Assembly: GCA_910589415.1 (NCBI GenBank)
Contig: OU342634.1
Span: 20,271,144 to 20,335,143, forward strand
Length of the DNA stretch: 64,000 bases
Direction: 5' to 3'
Origin: Malachius bipustulatus
Lineage: Eukaryota; Arthropoda; Insecta; Coleoptera; Melyridae
The position numbers and the translations under genes were made by a program. Of this stretch, positions 25,401 through 38,016 are shown piece by piece (position 1 is the first letter of the stretch; every line of letters starts with the position of its first letter). A model generated the notes under the pieces. That model was not told the DNA's origin and did not search any database. It saw nothing but the letters and a program-made list of their open reading frames with translations.

Positions 25401-26713
25401 AGTTACGGCCCTTGCGGCTTTTTCTTTAGCTTCAATTTTTAATATTTTACTTTTCTTCTTTCATTTTCATGAAATTTCAGGGGGAAAACCTAACCCGACC
25501 AAATGACCTGACTTATTGAAGGGGGGGGGCTAGTGGAGGGGAATTATCTTCGCGAAGGCGCAACATTACCCAGAAAAAAAAAACGAATGGAATATGGAAT
25601 CAAGTCAATTCAAATTCAATTCTAAAGAATTACACATTCTATAATTTTGAATTTTCAAAGTCCAATATACAATGTACCATGTTGCATGCAAATTTAATAA
25701 GTAAGGAATTCGTTTTCTTATGTATAGTATAGGTAATAGGTATGTACTAACTTCAGACAAAATGATTATATTGCTGACATCAGCGTAGCCACTGCCAAAT
25801 TTATATTCTTTATTAGCTCCACCGATCCCGTTTATGCGATATCTTCATCACCCCTCCTCATCAGTTATACCGCTTAAATTTACATCATCGCCCTCCTCCA
25901 CAAACATGTTTTTTAGGGGTTGTGTACAAAGACAAAGACGTTTTATTTAGTTCATTTCCGTTAACTTTTTTGCTCTTTCAGTTATATTTTATGTATTCTT
26001 ATAGGTAGGTACTATTCTATCCATGCACCTTCCTATCCAAGCACCCATATCCCATACTTATATTTAAATGGCGATAAAACTTTTTTGTACCTGTTTTAGT
26101 CTCGATATTTTCGTTATCGTTTCAGAGGTAGGTACTGGTTATAAATTACAAGACACATTTCGGAGGTTGAGTATTCACCATCTTCAGAGCCAAATCAACG
26201 TTATCATTACAAAACAAAATACAAAAAAAAAAAACGTTTCATCGTGTGTGAGGTTAAGTGTGAGAGAGTTGCCAAACTGGCGGTAAATATCGCCTCGAAC
26301 AAATTTTGTTATTAATCGCTTTCTTGTCTGTCTGTCATTCTGTCTGTCTACCTGTGTACGCTAATCTCGCAATGGACTTTAAATAAAGACGAAGAGCTAG
26401 AAAAAGGGACTTGAAACTTTCAACATAGCTCAGAACTGAAAGACAATGCAATACTAATTCTCTTTTTTGACTGTCTGTTTATCTGTTCGGTACAATTTTT
26501 GGAAAATACCGCGCGCCATGAGAGTGCGTGGGCGGAGCCGCATGTGTCTGTCATAATCTCATCAATATGTTTAAATTAATTATTGCAAAATTAATTACAT
26601 GATTGTGTTAATCGGCTTTTGGAAGGGGAGCCTGGAAAAAGTCGAGAAATTTAAAACCAGTCTGTTAAAATTTTATAACTGTGAATTTATCTGTAAAATT
26701 GATTAGGTATATA
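25401..26713. other. Non-coding stretch, nothing recognised
   Basis: Includes a short G run near 25521 and generally AT-rich DNA. No supported gene or RNA. Confidence 0.5.
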
Positions 26714-27431
26714 CAGGGTGTTGATTTTCAAAGCGGGCCATAGGGGATTAGCATTGCGCAAGTGGTTTTTGAGGATTCCTGCTCGCCGTTTAAACTGACA
26801 GAAATGGTTTTGGTATCAAAATGAAGCTAAAATTATTGCGCATAACGCTTGACATCAGAAATTAATTTAATTTCACGTTGTTTTCTAAAATTCTTCAGTA
26901 AAAATTCAAGTAATTGTTAATGTTTAATCACTAAATAGCATGCCTTGCCTAAACAATAATGACGTTTCTACGTTTTGACAATCCAATAATAAAACATTGG
27001 TCTATTAAAAAAATTCACGGCAAATAAATCGCGAACCCTCCTGTAACTGGCTACACTGTAGTAGGTTTTCACCATAAAGACCCTTTCTTGGTTTGTATAA
27101 CCCATTTTTAAATAGAATCAGTCTTTATTTTTACTTACTGACTTATAAAGTTTTATTATTGGATTGTTAAAACGTAGAAACGTCATTATTGTTTAGGCAA
27201 GGCATGCTATTTTGTGATTAAACATTAACAATTACTTGAATTTTTACTGAAGAATTTTAGAAAACAATGTGAAATTAAATTAATTTCTGATGTCAAACGT
27301 TATGCGCAATAATTTTAGCTTCATTTTGATACCAAAACCATTTCTGTCAGTTTAAACGGCGAGCAGGAATCCTCAAAAACCACTTCCGCAATGCTAATCC
27401 CCTATGGCCCGCTTTGAAAATCAACACCCTG
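26714..27431. mobile_element. Foldback DNA element with CAGGGTG ends and TA flanks, 718 bp
   Basis: It starts CAGGGTGTTGATTTTCAAAG and ends CTTTGAAAATCAACACCCTG, with TA just outside both ends (26712-26713, 27432-27433). The arms pair almost perfectly for about 280 bp, for example AAAGCGGGCCATAGGGGATT with AATCCCCTATGGCCCGCTTT, and near the inner end CATGCCTTGCCTAAACAATA with TATTGTTTAGGCAAGGCATG. The loop is about 26994-27150. High arm identity suggests fairly recent activity. No transposase is encoded. A Tc1/mariner-like affiliation is inferred from the TA duplication. Confidence 0.9.
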
Positions 27432-29011
27432 TATGTGTCTATTGTTGCCGCAGCATTACAATCGCGTTCCTTTGCATACCTGATTGATTATAAAGTATAT
27501 TGATCGATTTTTTTATCTTTGTCGTAAAAATAATATAATTAAATGGAATGAACCAAAAAATGGCCAGTAATCGAAGGCATGAATTGTCATTTTCTTCCTC
27601 TGTTAAACTTTTGATCGATTTCAACCCCCTTTCCATGATAATGTTGATTTTTTGGTCGAGTAACTGCCAATTTTAAAATGACGGTTAAAACTGCCACACC
27701 TTGGTGGATGTCCTGTCTATAGGTCTGTCTGCCTGTAGAAATCGTTTATGCTACCTTTGTTTTGGGCTATTTAAACACTCGCTGAAGCGCGATCTGGTAT
27801 TACAATATGTGGGTCGGTAATATGTTTGTCTCTCTCACGCAAGACTTGTGTATTAGGTCGATCTCTGTCGTTTATATTTGCAGGCGCTATACCTACTACT
27901 ATCACCCACCCCTCTTGCATATTTATCACCGGATAACGTTTATAAGGTAGGTATGCAGAAACTGAATGCGTTTTGAATATTAAACTGTGGAAATAGTTTA
28001 TAACTTCCTTTTGGCTTGGGAATAAATTAATTTGTGTTAGTTAAAACTTTTTTTCATCGTATTGTAGTATACTTACCATTCATTACAAGTACATACGGTA
28101 TTTTTTCTGCAATATTAAAAAAATTAATGAAATTTTAGGGTAAAATTAAATGTGGTTATTGGCGACTAAGCAGATCTGTCCTAGCAGTATTTTAAAAATA
28201 AAAAATATACGGTTACCATGCATTTATTACTTTCGTAAGTAATTATACGTTTGAAAAAACTGGTTAATATTTATAGAATAAAATTTGGAGTTGTCAGTTA
28301 TCGACTGAAAGAGTTGCAAATGTTATCAAGCGCTGTGAAAGAGAATCGACAACACTGTACACACACGATTAAAAACATATGGTAGTGATTTTCAGGTGCC
28401 CGCAACCCTCTTTTTTCCCATAACCCTTTCTGTTATATGCATTAACATGGCCTACTTCTCTAATGAGCCGAATCTTGGGATAGATTGATGATTCAAAGGG
28501 CTTTGAAAGTTTTTAGGATTGTGATTGGGACTGGGACTGACCTACCTCCTCTGCTGTTTCCTCTTCACTCTTAATTATCTATTATTCGTGGTTGGAAACA
28601 GACATTTGCTAGGCAGGAAATGCTACTCCTGTATTTGTGTGACTGCCACCTTAGACCATTAGTATAAATTTCATTGCACCACCTTTCATTTTTGTTATCA
28701 CCTAATTAATTTTACAAGGTGTCCCATAATATGTGGCAATCTCCTGGATTTGGTTAAATTTAGTAAAAAATAGATAAATAAGAATTTTCTTTTGGTTGTA
28801 TATATTTTTTATATGATAATTATGATTTTATGGTCTTTGACAGTAAATTAGGCAGAAACAAAAGAACAATCCCAAAAAGATTTTTTTTTAATCTGGGGAG
28901 TGAAAAAAAAAAATTTTTTTGGTCTATAACTTTTTTGAAAGGCAATTTCAAGCATCAATTATAAGAAATTTGATTTTGGGAATGGGTTATTGGATTTTTA
29001 TAATACTAAAT
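27432..29011. other. AT-rich non-coding stretch, nothing recognised
   Basis: No supported gene. AAGGTGTCCCATAATATG near 28718 resembles a degenerate end of the CAGGGTGTCCC repeat group. Confidence 0.5.
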
Positions 29012-29031
29012 TCCGGGGGGGGGGGGGGGGG
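29012..29031 (+). repeat. Poly-G tract
   Basis: A run of about 20 G residues follows TTCC in an otherwise AT-rich region. It is a simple homopolymer, and its exact length may be an assembly uncertainty. Confidence 0.8.
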
Positions 29032-29093
29032 GTTCGGTTCGCTGTTTTCTTTGGTTTGGCAAGGGTTTCCGCTGAGACCTGGTCCTTTTTTTT

Positions 29094-29181
29094 TAGGTGT
29101 TCGCATGCAGTCGACGGCAGAACAGCAGGATCGCGGGCAGGATTTGAGAATTGTGCAGAGGGAATGCATGAATCGAAAATA
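29094..29181 (+). other. Possible exon: GC-rich patch between splice-like sites
   Basis: A TTTTTTTTAG acceptor-like run precedes an 88-bp patch of coding-like composition that contains a frame MQSTAEQQDRGQDLRIVQRE ending at TAG near 29181. A second frame is also open through the patch and could splice at a following GTACTT. No partner exon or known domain was found. It could be a transposon fragment. Confidence 0.2.
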
Positions 29182-30231
29182 GGTACTTACATCCTTTCTT
29201 CTTTTTAAGACTTCATGAAAAAGATTCTGTTTCATGATTTCGGGATATTTTTCTCAGTGAAAATTGCTCTCGAGATTATACGAAGTTAGTTTCTCAAATA
29301 TTTTAGTTGCAGACCAGAAATCGACTATCCTCAGCTCAGGAGGCTTGGTTTATAAAGTTTGGAAATGTTTGGCATGTTCGATGTTTCATTTATTTACAAA
29401 TTAATGTAATTGCAATCAACTGTCAAGTTTTTCATGACAACCATTAATTGCGGACCCTAGACAGCAGAACCTCCGTTACCTCTGCATACTTTCTGGTTTC
29501 TTGCCTTTGCTGCAGTTTTTTTTTCTCAATTCTATCATTTCCTTTAATACAGGAAACAATTTCTTTATACATATTCAGTAATTTGTTAAATCTATCTTCA
29601 TTCAAATATTATGCAAAGCCTTCGTGGTTCTGACTTCAACCTCATTAGATAAATAATATAAGTAAGTAGTCGAGTCTGCTGCTCAGTGTCATTTTTGGGA
29701 ACTACTCATTTTATTTAGAACTAGATCAGACGCAACATACTTTTCCTACAAATGGGGGAATTATGCATTCATATTATTACTTTTGATACTATCTGAAACA
29801 ATGTTCAATTTTAGAACTTGTTTTCGATTAAAGGATCATCAATCAACGTTACATCATTTAGAAAACAAAACAGGATAAATTATTATGGATGGACAGAAAA
29901 ATTACGAAACTGCATTGAATAAAAAGTCAAAGGAAGACAGACACATTGAATTGAAGAGGGGACACGCAGGCATCGTTGCAAATTTAGGTCACATTAATGA
30001 TAAAAGACAAAATCGCCACGTGGTGCAATATGTTCGACTCTGAAACTAGTATCGCTTTATTAACGTTAGCAAGCAAACAATAATAATACAACGACGTGGT
30101 TCATGAATTTCGTAACAACTGCGTGTGGGTAAAGGTCACCTGTATCTTATTTGTGCGTGCGATAATATATTATAAATTCTAAGTCTAAGCACATAGTTGC
30201 CAAACCTACTAAGGTACCTACTATTTATATG
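29182..30231. other. AT-rich non-coding stretch, nothing recognised
   Basis: No coding or repeat feature is supported. Confidence 0.5.
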
Positions 30232-30880
30232 CAGGGTGTCACTTATAATGATAGTAGGCTGTATTTCTGTACCAATTTTAAGTAGAAAAGTTCATATAAA
30301 CATAATATGTGTTTTAAAAAGTCTGGTTTTCTAGATACAGAGTGTCATTTTTTTTAAATCATTTTTTTATTAATATCTCAAAGATCCTTTTGCTGATTTT
30401 CGATAAATTTAGTGTTGTTCGTTGTGATAAGATGCTAAATTAGCAACTAGATGCTAATTATGGGTTCTAGTGGCGTCCCGGGGGGGTAGTCTCACGAATA
30501 ATATTGTGGGTAATAATAATATTGACGAAAAACATTACTTTTTTTCGGACTAAGCGGCTTAATTTCAACTTTTTTTTGCTTTTTATATTTTTCCGTATCT
30601 TACTTCGTTTTCGAGAAAAAAATTAAAGCCACTGCAATAACGTAATCATTAAAATTTAAATCAATATTTCGGCATGCACTGAAGTGGCTTTTTTTTCTCT
30701 CGAAAACGAAGTAAGATTCGGAAAATATCGAAAGACAAAAAGTTCTATTTTTAGCTGCTTAATTCGAAAAAAATATAAAATTTGTAAACAAGTAACCTAA
30801 GATTAAAACATAAACATTTATCAATTAACATGTCTGAACTTTAATAAACGAACTTAATACAGGCTGTCACGGATATAGTC
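30232..30880. repeat. Repeat with CAGGGTGTCAC end and an internal inverted repeat
   Basis: An element-like end, CAGGGTGTCACTTATAATG, begins at 30232. Inside, about 30535-30645 pairs with 30670-30775: CGTATCTTACTTCGTTTTCGAG near 30592 is matched by CTCGAAAACGAAGTAAGATTCG near 30700, and the outer parts (TTTTTCGGACTAAGCGGCTTAA and its inverse) also pair imperfectly. The right outer boundary is unclear; ACAGGCTGTCAC at 30861 may be a second, direct-oriented end. No ORF. Confidence 0.55.
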
Positions 30881-32506
30881 CCGCAAAATTTATATTCAGA
30901 TATTAGATTTTCTTCTGAGTAGAAAATTGTCTGTAAACTTGGTATTTTTTCAACTCCTTAACATGTTACAGCTGTTATAGTTGCAATAAGATTGATTTGA
31001 TTTTTGTGAATAGGATGAAACGTTCGATCCTGTCAATTCCAAAAACCAGGAAGAAATTCGTAAGAGTGTTGAATTTTCTTATGGCAAGAGCTTTCCTTGC
31101 TATGTTTAGTTTTAAGTGGGACTTGTTTTTTTTTTATTACTGCTTGAGATGTTATTCCGGTTTACGCAATGCGAATAGAACGGACAAATAATTCTCAAGA
31201 CAATCAAGATGAGGGATCCTTGACGTCAGTGATAGACGTCACGACAACCGAAATAGGCCGCTGACTCCAACCAGAAAAAAAACATTGACAACACCGTTTG
31301 CTGTTTGTTAGTAAAATCGAGGCCACAGGCATTTCGGTACGCATTCTTGCAAACAAACAAGCTGGTTAGCTGATAAGTAAATTCTGAGTAGAATTCGGGT
31401 CGCCATGTCATTTACATAATTAGGAATTACCAGTTTGTCTTTTTTCAGAACTTGAAAAAGCTTGAATATAATGAAATTACAATATTTTAGTTTCATGCAT
31501 TGTAAATTCCTCAGACATTCGAATAGGTAAAATAGGTAAACGCAAGGTTAATGCTATTTTTCAATGAAGATTCAAATTTTTTATTGGTGAATAAAACGTA
31601 GGTACGCATAAAAAATAATAGTAAGAATTTTATTGTTACTAAGTAAAGTATAAACAATTTATAAGAATATTAGTATATTTACTTAATTTTAAGACAAATG
31701 GATATTAACGAAGTTACAGGTACAGGTGTTGAATGTAAAAAATACGTTTTTTTTTGTATAACTCAAAAACCGGCTTAGTGTATTTTCATGAACTTTTTTG
31801 TGTCTTTTTCTATTAATTAATCCAATTTTACAGCAATAATTACATGTGTTATTTTAAACAGGGACGTATCGATGTACAGCAGTAGGGGTCCAACTTGTGA
31901 TATCCAAGCTTTATGATAGGTCCACGAAAAATTTTGGTTTGGACATATTTTTCCAAAATCCAGACCTTAATGATACAAAATTCTTAACAGTTTTTGAGAT
32001 TATGCACAAGTAAGATAGTCGAGAGGAACAAAGGGCTCGTTGCACAAACGTAACTAAAAATATTTCAGATAATTACTGATTTTAAATTGAAAATTTTGAA
32101 AATATGGTAAATATTTTCATTGATCTTTTATTTTTCATCAGTAATTACTTAAAGGAAGTAGAATTTGTTTTAAGCAATATCAGACGAATATTTTGATAAA
32201 ACAGGGCATTTTAAAATCAGTAACTATCTGGCAAATTTTCAACTACATGTTTGTGGAACCGGACAAAAAATTTATACGTGTTTTTCGTAAATTTTTTCAA
32301 ACTTTTGAAAAAAATTACAGATTTGACGTGGGGCTTCTTGTATCCGAGATCTCCCAACCATTAAAAATTTGGCCACGTTGCCTAGAGTTATGAGTTCAAC
32401 TTTGAGAGAGTTTTTACATTAAATTCTGTAAATAAATGTCTAAATTAGCTACGTTTAATCTTGAATAGGTTAATACTAATTCAAAAAAAAAAAAAAAATT
32501 CAAATA
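30881..32506. other. AT-rich non-coding stretch, nothing recognised
   Basis: No supported gene, RNA or clear repeat. Confidence 0.5.
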
Positions 32507-32652
32507 CAGGGTGATTCAGGTTTTACCTATTGTTAACTCTTAGGGAACGATATAGAATCGAAAAATGTCATCGAAACATCGAAAATAATCATATTATTTT
32601 TCGATTCTCTATCGTTCCCTAGAGTTAAGTAGGTAAAACCTGAATCACCCTG
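32507..32652. mobile_element. Small MITE with CAGGGTGATTC ends and TA flanks, 146 bp
   Basis: It begins CAGGGTGATTCAGGTTTTAC and ends GTAAAACCTGAATCACCCTG, with TA outside both ends (32505-32506 and 32653-32654). The arms pair for about 60 bp through GGGAACGATA and its complement TATCGTTCCC. Nearly the whole element folds into one hairpin. It is non-coding. Confidence 0.9.
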
Positions 32653-32821
32653 TATATTTATAGACAATTATACCTACACATTTAGTTCATTTTATTATAT
32701 GATGCGGTGCTATTATTCTGCTGTGTGATTTGTAATTTTGCCGATACATTTCAATATTGAGTAGTTATTAATGAACAAAATCTTGAAAGTAATTTAAATT
32801 ACATTTTTTGTATTTTTAGAT

Positions 32822-32965
32822 CAAAATTGATGTCTGAAACTGACAGTACTAAAAATTCCATTTTGGAAAATCGGCAAGCAGAAACTTCAACTTCTGGTTC
32901 GAGGAAATTTTTCTGCTTGCCGCTTCTCTGAAATTGCATCAATCAGTTTCTGACATCAATTACGA
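32822..32965. repeat. Short inverted repeat, about 145 bp
   Basis: AATTGATGTCTGAAACTGA near 32827 pairs with TCAGTTTCTGACATCAATT near 32943. CGGCAAGCAGAAA near 32872 pairs with TTTCTGCTTGCCG near 32919. It is probably a degenerate MITE; the ends are undefined. Confidence 0.65.
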
Positions 32966-33117
32966 TACCAGTAAATTAGTGCAAATTTGAAAATTAATTC
33001 GAATTTTCTTTTGGATCTTTCTACATTATTGTTAGTTTTAACTGAAAATAGGCTCGGTGAATAGAAATCGACATTCTCAAAAATTATTTCCTGTTATCAT
33101 TTTTGTGGACCTGGATA

Positions 33118-33150
33118 TCTAAACCTAAACCTAAATCTAAATCTAAACCT
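33118..33150 (+). repeat. Short hexamer array of CTAAAC and CTAAAT
   Basis: About five hexamer units alternate between CTAAAC and CTAAAT. It differs from the common insect telomere unit TTAGG, so it is treated as a minor microsatellite. Confidence 0.7.
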
Positions 33151-35028
33151 GATGGAGATATAATTTGCCCAAAACTGAATTTTCATGTTAAAACCGTATA
33201 TGACCCATTTACAAGTTTTCAATATGCATACTGGTATCTCAAAAATTGTTGAGAATTTGCACAATAAAACTTATGCACTTTTTGTATCAGAAATGTCTAG
33301 CTTTTGTAAAAATATGTCAAAATCAAAATTTATCTAATGCCATAAAAATTGGGGGATAGGTACGCCTCTTTGTCCCGCATCTACCGTATATGAGGTATAA
33401 AGAATTATTCTGGTAAAGCGTCCATGTAAAAACAAACTCATTGGCTTTTTTTTTAGACAAATTGAAAATTCATTAATATACGGCCGGTGTCTCATTTAAA
33501 AAACAAATTGGCGTCTTCTTTCGCCATTTTTAAATGTACCGCTATCTTGGTAATATTTAATCTCGATTCGTTATTGTTTAGGTTGCCTCTAAGCTAGAAG
33601 TTGAACTTTTTGTAATTAGCAGTTTAAAAGAATCACCCTGTATAGATTCACAGGTAGGTAATTATTGTCGTATTATTATATGTATTACTTAATAGAAAAA
33701 TAACTTACTATTTATTAATAGAAAATAAATAAATAATCCGTAAAAAAATATAAAGTTATTTTGTAGTAAGTACAAAAATGAATGTATTTTTTTTTTAATT
33801 TATTTGGAAGATTGAGCTTCGTTAATACCTAATTTAGAGAATGGGTTCATTAAGATTTTTTTGTCTTAAAATTCGGTAGATATTTTACAGGAGAGGTTTG
33901 TTCCCTTTATTCCGTATCACTCTGTATAATAATAATAATGATAATAATTTGTGTCATATGAGATAAATTTTCTGGGGAACCGGCGAACTTGGCATAGATT
34001 ACGTGGTCGGTAGCACATACGAGTATTATGATGGTTTTGTATAAAAATAATCAAGTTTCTCAAGATGCAGAATGCTACCAACCTAAAAAATGTCCCAATA
34101 AATTTTTTTTTCCAAAAAGCGGGATCAGGAGTCTTACCGAATATGGTCAAAGACATATTTTGCCGAATGCAAACATTTATGTAACTCCATAACGGAATTA
34201 CAAATCAATTAATTATAGCTACATAATAGATAATGTGGGTATATGAAAAGGGTAAAAAAGAGGTTTGTTAAATGTTAATCCTTGCAGGTGCATCCAGAAC
34301 AAGTCAGGTCTAATTTCATATGTTTGGACGCTTCCAGAAGGCAAAATCATGGACTTGATAAAATCAACCGGTCTGGGCTTTGCTTGCACCTTGCCTTCTA
34401 CGTGAAATCATCATCTCTTGAACGTTAGACACACTACTACTATGCATATATCTCTATAATCTTCAAATATCTGAACTAAAACTAAGGGGAAAAAATTATG
34501 TTAATATAAAAGAGTACCTGAATCGCATTATTAAAATTTAAGATGAAAAATATTTAGATTCAGTAAGGAGGCAAATTTAAGTAAGACCCTTTTACCTAAA
34601 CTTAAATATAATTTTTTCATTTACAAATTAACCTTAATAGATCAAACTTTGTGATGGATTATAAATAATTTATATGTACTAAAATTAATGCTAGTAGGTA
34701 AGACATGAGACATAAGTTCTTTAAAAATGTATTCATGAATTCGACAAATACTTTTTCACATCAATGGATCGTCGTTATCCTTGTGACTTTCAAAGTTTTC
34801 TGCCCATTTTAAGGGAACTTACTTGTGGTAATTATAGTTGTCGATCTAAGGTCCTGCTTTTCCGACATAGACACGCAATAAAGAAGAATTCTCTGATGTA
34901 TTGCTGATGTAATCAGCGGTTATATCTTATTAAAAAATAATATGTAATTCATATTCAGACAAGTTTGCGACCAGTTTATGTTCACAATAATTGATGGAAG
35001 AAAATGAGTTTTACTATATTCGATAACT
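33151..35028. other. AT-rich stretch; one element end and one possible exon
   Basis: GAATCACCCTGTATA at about 33630 matches the right end of the 146-bp MITE at 32507 and is a solitary end. Near 34288, after a TCCTTGCAG acceptor-like site, a frame starting VHPEQVRSNFICLDASRRQN stays open for about 45 codons to a stop near 34428. No related family is recognised and no partner exon was found, so it is not called a gene. Confidence 0.35.
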
Positions 35029-35201
35029 GGGGCCCGTTTCATAAAACATTTACAAATGACAATTCGACAAATTGTCACTTGTGTTGCTTCGAGTTTCTAA
35101 AAACCACTGTAATTTATTATAATATGATTATAGAAATTTGTCACAATCTCAAATGTGACAATTTGTCGAATTGTCATTTGTAAACGCCGCGAAAATGCCC
35201 C
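35029..35201. mobile_element. MITE-like foldback element, 173 bp
   Basis: It begins GGGGCCCGTTTC and ends GAAAATGCCCC. Inside, TTTACAAATGACAATTCGAC pairs exactly with GTCGAATTGTCATTTGTAAA, and the pairing extends through AAATTGTCAC. The loop is AT-rich. There is no coding capacity, and the target duplication is not resolved. Confidence 0.75.
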
Positions 35202-37782
35202 AATCGTCGATATTTTATATGAGCCATGTACATATTACTTATAGTAGGATTAACTTTAAAAAGTCAGATGTGACGTCTTACTAACCGTCCGAATTAATAT
35301 TTTTAATTTCACCAGAAAATGTCAAACAGTTAATTGTCAAGTTGTGAACGAGCGTAATTATTGAAGGAATCATTCAAAAAATGAATTGAACCGCTTACGT
35401 CAGTTTGAGAGCCACTGACAACTACATAAAATTTATTCACGTAATGACATTCTATCCTCTGTGTTGTGCATTTAATTCTCATTCAAAACCAATGTTGACG
35501 TATACTTATTTATGCGGGATGGAGTGTTTAGACAAACTAGACGGTTACTATAAAAACACGTACATGAAACAAAATAAATCGACCTATCAAAAGGATGTGT
35601 ATTCTTAATCGATACGTATGACTTTTTAGACTTTATTGGACTATACTTTCAATTAATGTGATTTTATGAAAAAACACAAAAATTCCCATTTGTCATAATT
35701 GATATAGTAGTGGCACCTGACCGGAATAGTTGTCTTAGATCTACACAGATCTACACGAATGATAAAACTTGGAACAAGATTTGCACAACAAAACTACCAA
35801 CTGCATACTAGCCATCTATCATCTGTCATAAACAGAAAATTCATAAGGAAAAAGCAACTGAAGCCAGCAGAAAAAAGTACCAGAATAGTAGTAGTAGAAA
35901 TAGTAGGGTAAATAAACTACTATGCATTTGTATACTTCTCTGGGCTCAATAATTTTTTTTAATTTTTCTGTTTCTCGTGCATAGTGACTTAGGTACCTAA
36001 TAAGAAGCATAATTATAATTATTTAAAAATACTTATCAAAGTACGTAGTACCTATCAAACATATCAACATAGACTGAATTAGAAAATCACCAGGGTTCGA
36101 GGTTAAAGTTAGCAATTCTAATCAGCGTATGGAGCCCATTAATTTTCTTCTTTCCAAATTACTAACCGTCATTCGATAATAAATGCGACCTCACAAATAA
36201 CGAGGTCTTCTTAACTAATTAAAATTTAAACTTTTCGAGGATATACGCATTGTGTGAGTGTTTGCAAATCTCGTTCACCTTGATTCTATAGCAATGGAAA
36301 TTTGAGGTGTTATTGCCTCGCTTCGCTGGACGCCTGACGATTAATTTCAACCTTGCCCATGTAAGGTTTATCACTCATTCATGCAAAATATGAATTTGAT
36401 TACTATTATTATATCTAATAATAAATAATATATCGTTTCTAATTTGGGATTGAGCGTGAAAATCTTCATAATAAATATTCATACTGCCTTCAGATTCTTT
36501 TAATCATGCAGGCAATATAGCAATAGATTTAAAAGCACGAAAACGAAGCCTTTTATGAAGTAAGTTTTGCAGGAGGAAAGGTAAATATTTAAGGGGGCAA
36601 TAGGATGTGTCATTGCAAGTAGAAAAGTTCATATGAACATTACATATCCAGTTTATATCCAGGCAGTTTAAATTTTCCTGATCAGGACCAACTCTAACTA
36701 AATATCGGACAGAAAAGTTACAACAATTTAAATGTGTCAAAAAATCGTGTATAGTATTATAGTAGGTAAAATTCTGGCGAATAGAAAGGTTATTGAAAAT
36801 TTGTAATACTCTCCATTTTTCATTCTGCGTCAATATTTACATAATTTTGTGTTAGTGGCGTCAATATTCTTATACAACCCATATCTGTATAGTCGACGCC
36901 AATTTGTTTAAATATATTAATTAAAATCAAAATCCTCCAATTCCTCCATGGTATTCCTGTATAAGGCTTCTTTTAGGTCCATTGTTGCTGGTTGCGGCTC
37001 GTAATCTCTATACAGAGGATGTGAAGAAAATATTCAAAGCAAGATAATATGTCTATTACTTATTTATTACAATCAGTAACGAATGACAACTTTCTTGAAA
37101 AAAAATTTACTGCTCTAATCTGCTCGAAACTAATTCTAAAACTACGTAGGTATATAGTTATAATAATAGTGCGTATACTTGAATAATAAATTTTATTAGG
37201 GGAACAGAGCTCTTTGTTGCATATTTTAAGTTTTTTTTTATGTTCTAGGATTTATGTATGGGATTACTCTGTACGACATAAACTACATGCGAATAACCAC
37301 ATACAATTCCAGTACGGGACAGGTCCAGTAAAGCCTGTTTTCGGGAACTCTCTAGAAAAGAAAACACACGTGTGTAATAATCGTGACCAAGGGCTTTGTT
37401 ATCCTGACGATTCAGCAAATCCTTCGTGCTTTGTGTGTATTCCAATATGGGACCTGCAAATATGAAGCCAGTTTTAAGGGCGTCAAGCGGGTCTTACCGG
37501 TCGTGTTAGTTAAGAAAACTGCCAATGTTCCCACAATATGAATAGATGAAAATCTAGCCCTATACATGTAATAATTATTGTCTGAAATTTTTTCATGTAG
37601 TTTTGTAGAGATAAGTTTGTTAAAACCATCGTGTGAAAAGTAGCAATTGCGTGAACTTATTTTACGTAAAATAAATCAAACTGAAATAGAAAATTATAAT
37701 TATTTTAAGTGCTAGTTTTGTGAAATGCGATTCTCTAAAAAAAACAATAATAATTACTATTTAGGTAATTACACTTCAATCA
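35202..37782. other. AT-rich stretch, no gene recognised
   Basis: No convincing coding feature. A minus-strand open frame at 36504-36833 (about 108 codons, starting at a TTG and without an internal ATG near its beginning) contains several cysteines and could be a transposon remnant, but no motif secures this. Confidence 0.4.
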
Positions 37783-38016
37783 ATGAAATCGATAATACCT
37801 TTATTAATGTTTTGTTACGTGTACAGCGTGGCGAAATCGACCAATAGCAAAGCAAATAATGCAGAAGCCATGCATTATAAATATATAAAGAGAGAGGGGT
37901 CATTATTTGAATGGCATTGTGTCCTGGATCTTAGTCCTTGCGAGTTGACAAGTAAATGGAAAATAAAAACATGGCAATATTCTATGCCATTAGATACTCG
38001 GAACACTCCATCATAG
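37783..38016 (+). CDS. Short hypothetical ORF with signal-peptide-like N-terminus
   Basis: A 77-codon ATG-to-stop frame starts MKSIIPLLMFCYVYSVAKS, a good match to a eukaryotic signal peptide (lysine, hydrophobic core, small residues before a possible cleavage near residue 19). The rest (about 58 residues) has two cysteines in HCVLDLSPCEL and is basic overall. A donor-like ACAAGTAAAT lies inside at about 37949, so it could also be a first exon. No family is recognised and no promoter is evident. If this is a sap-feeding insect, small secreted proteins are common, but that is only context. It may be a chance ORF. Confidence 0.25.
   Translation: MKSIIPLLMFCYVYSVAKSTNSKANNAEAMHYKYIKREGSLFEWHCVLDLSPCELTSKWKIKTWQYSMPLDTRNTPS

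Noticed and set aside
33118..33150. CTAAAC/CTAAAT array considered as interstitial telomere repeat
   Set aside because: The unit is a hexamer that does not match TTAGG, and only about five units are present.
36504..36833. About 108-codon cysteine-containing minus-strand frame considered as a gene
   Set aside because: It begins at a non-ATG codon, lacks any recognised motif and has no promoter or splice context. It is kept only as a possible transposon remnant.
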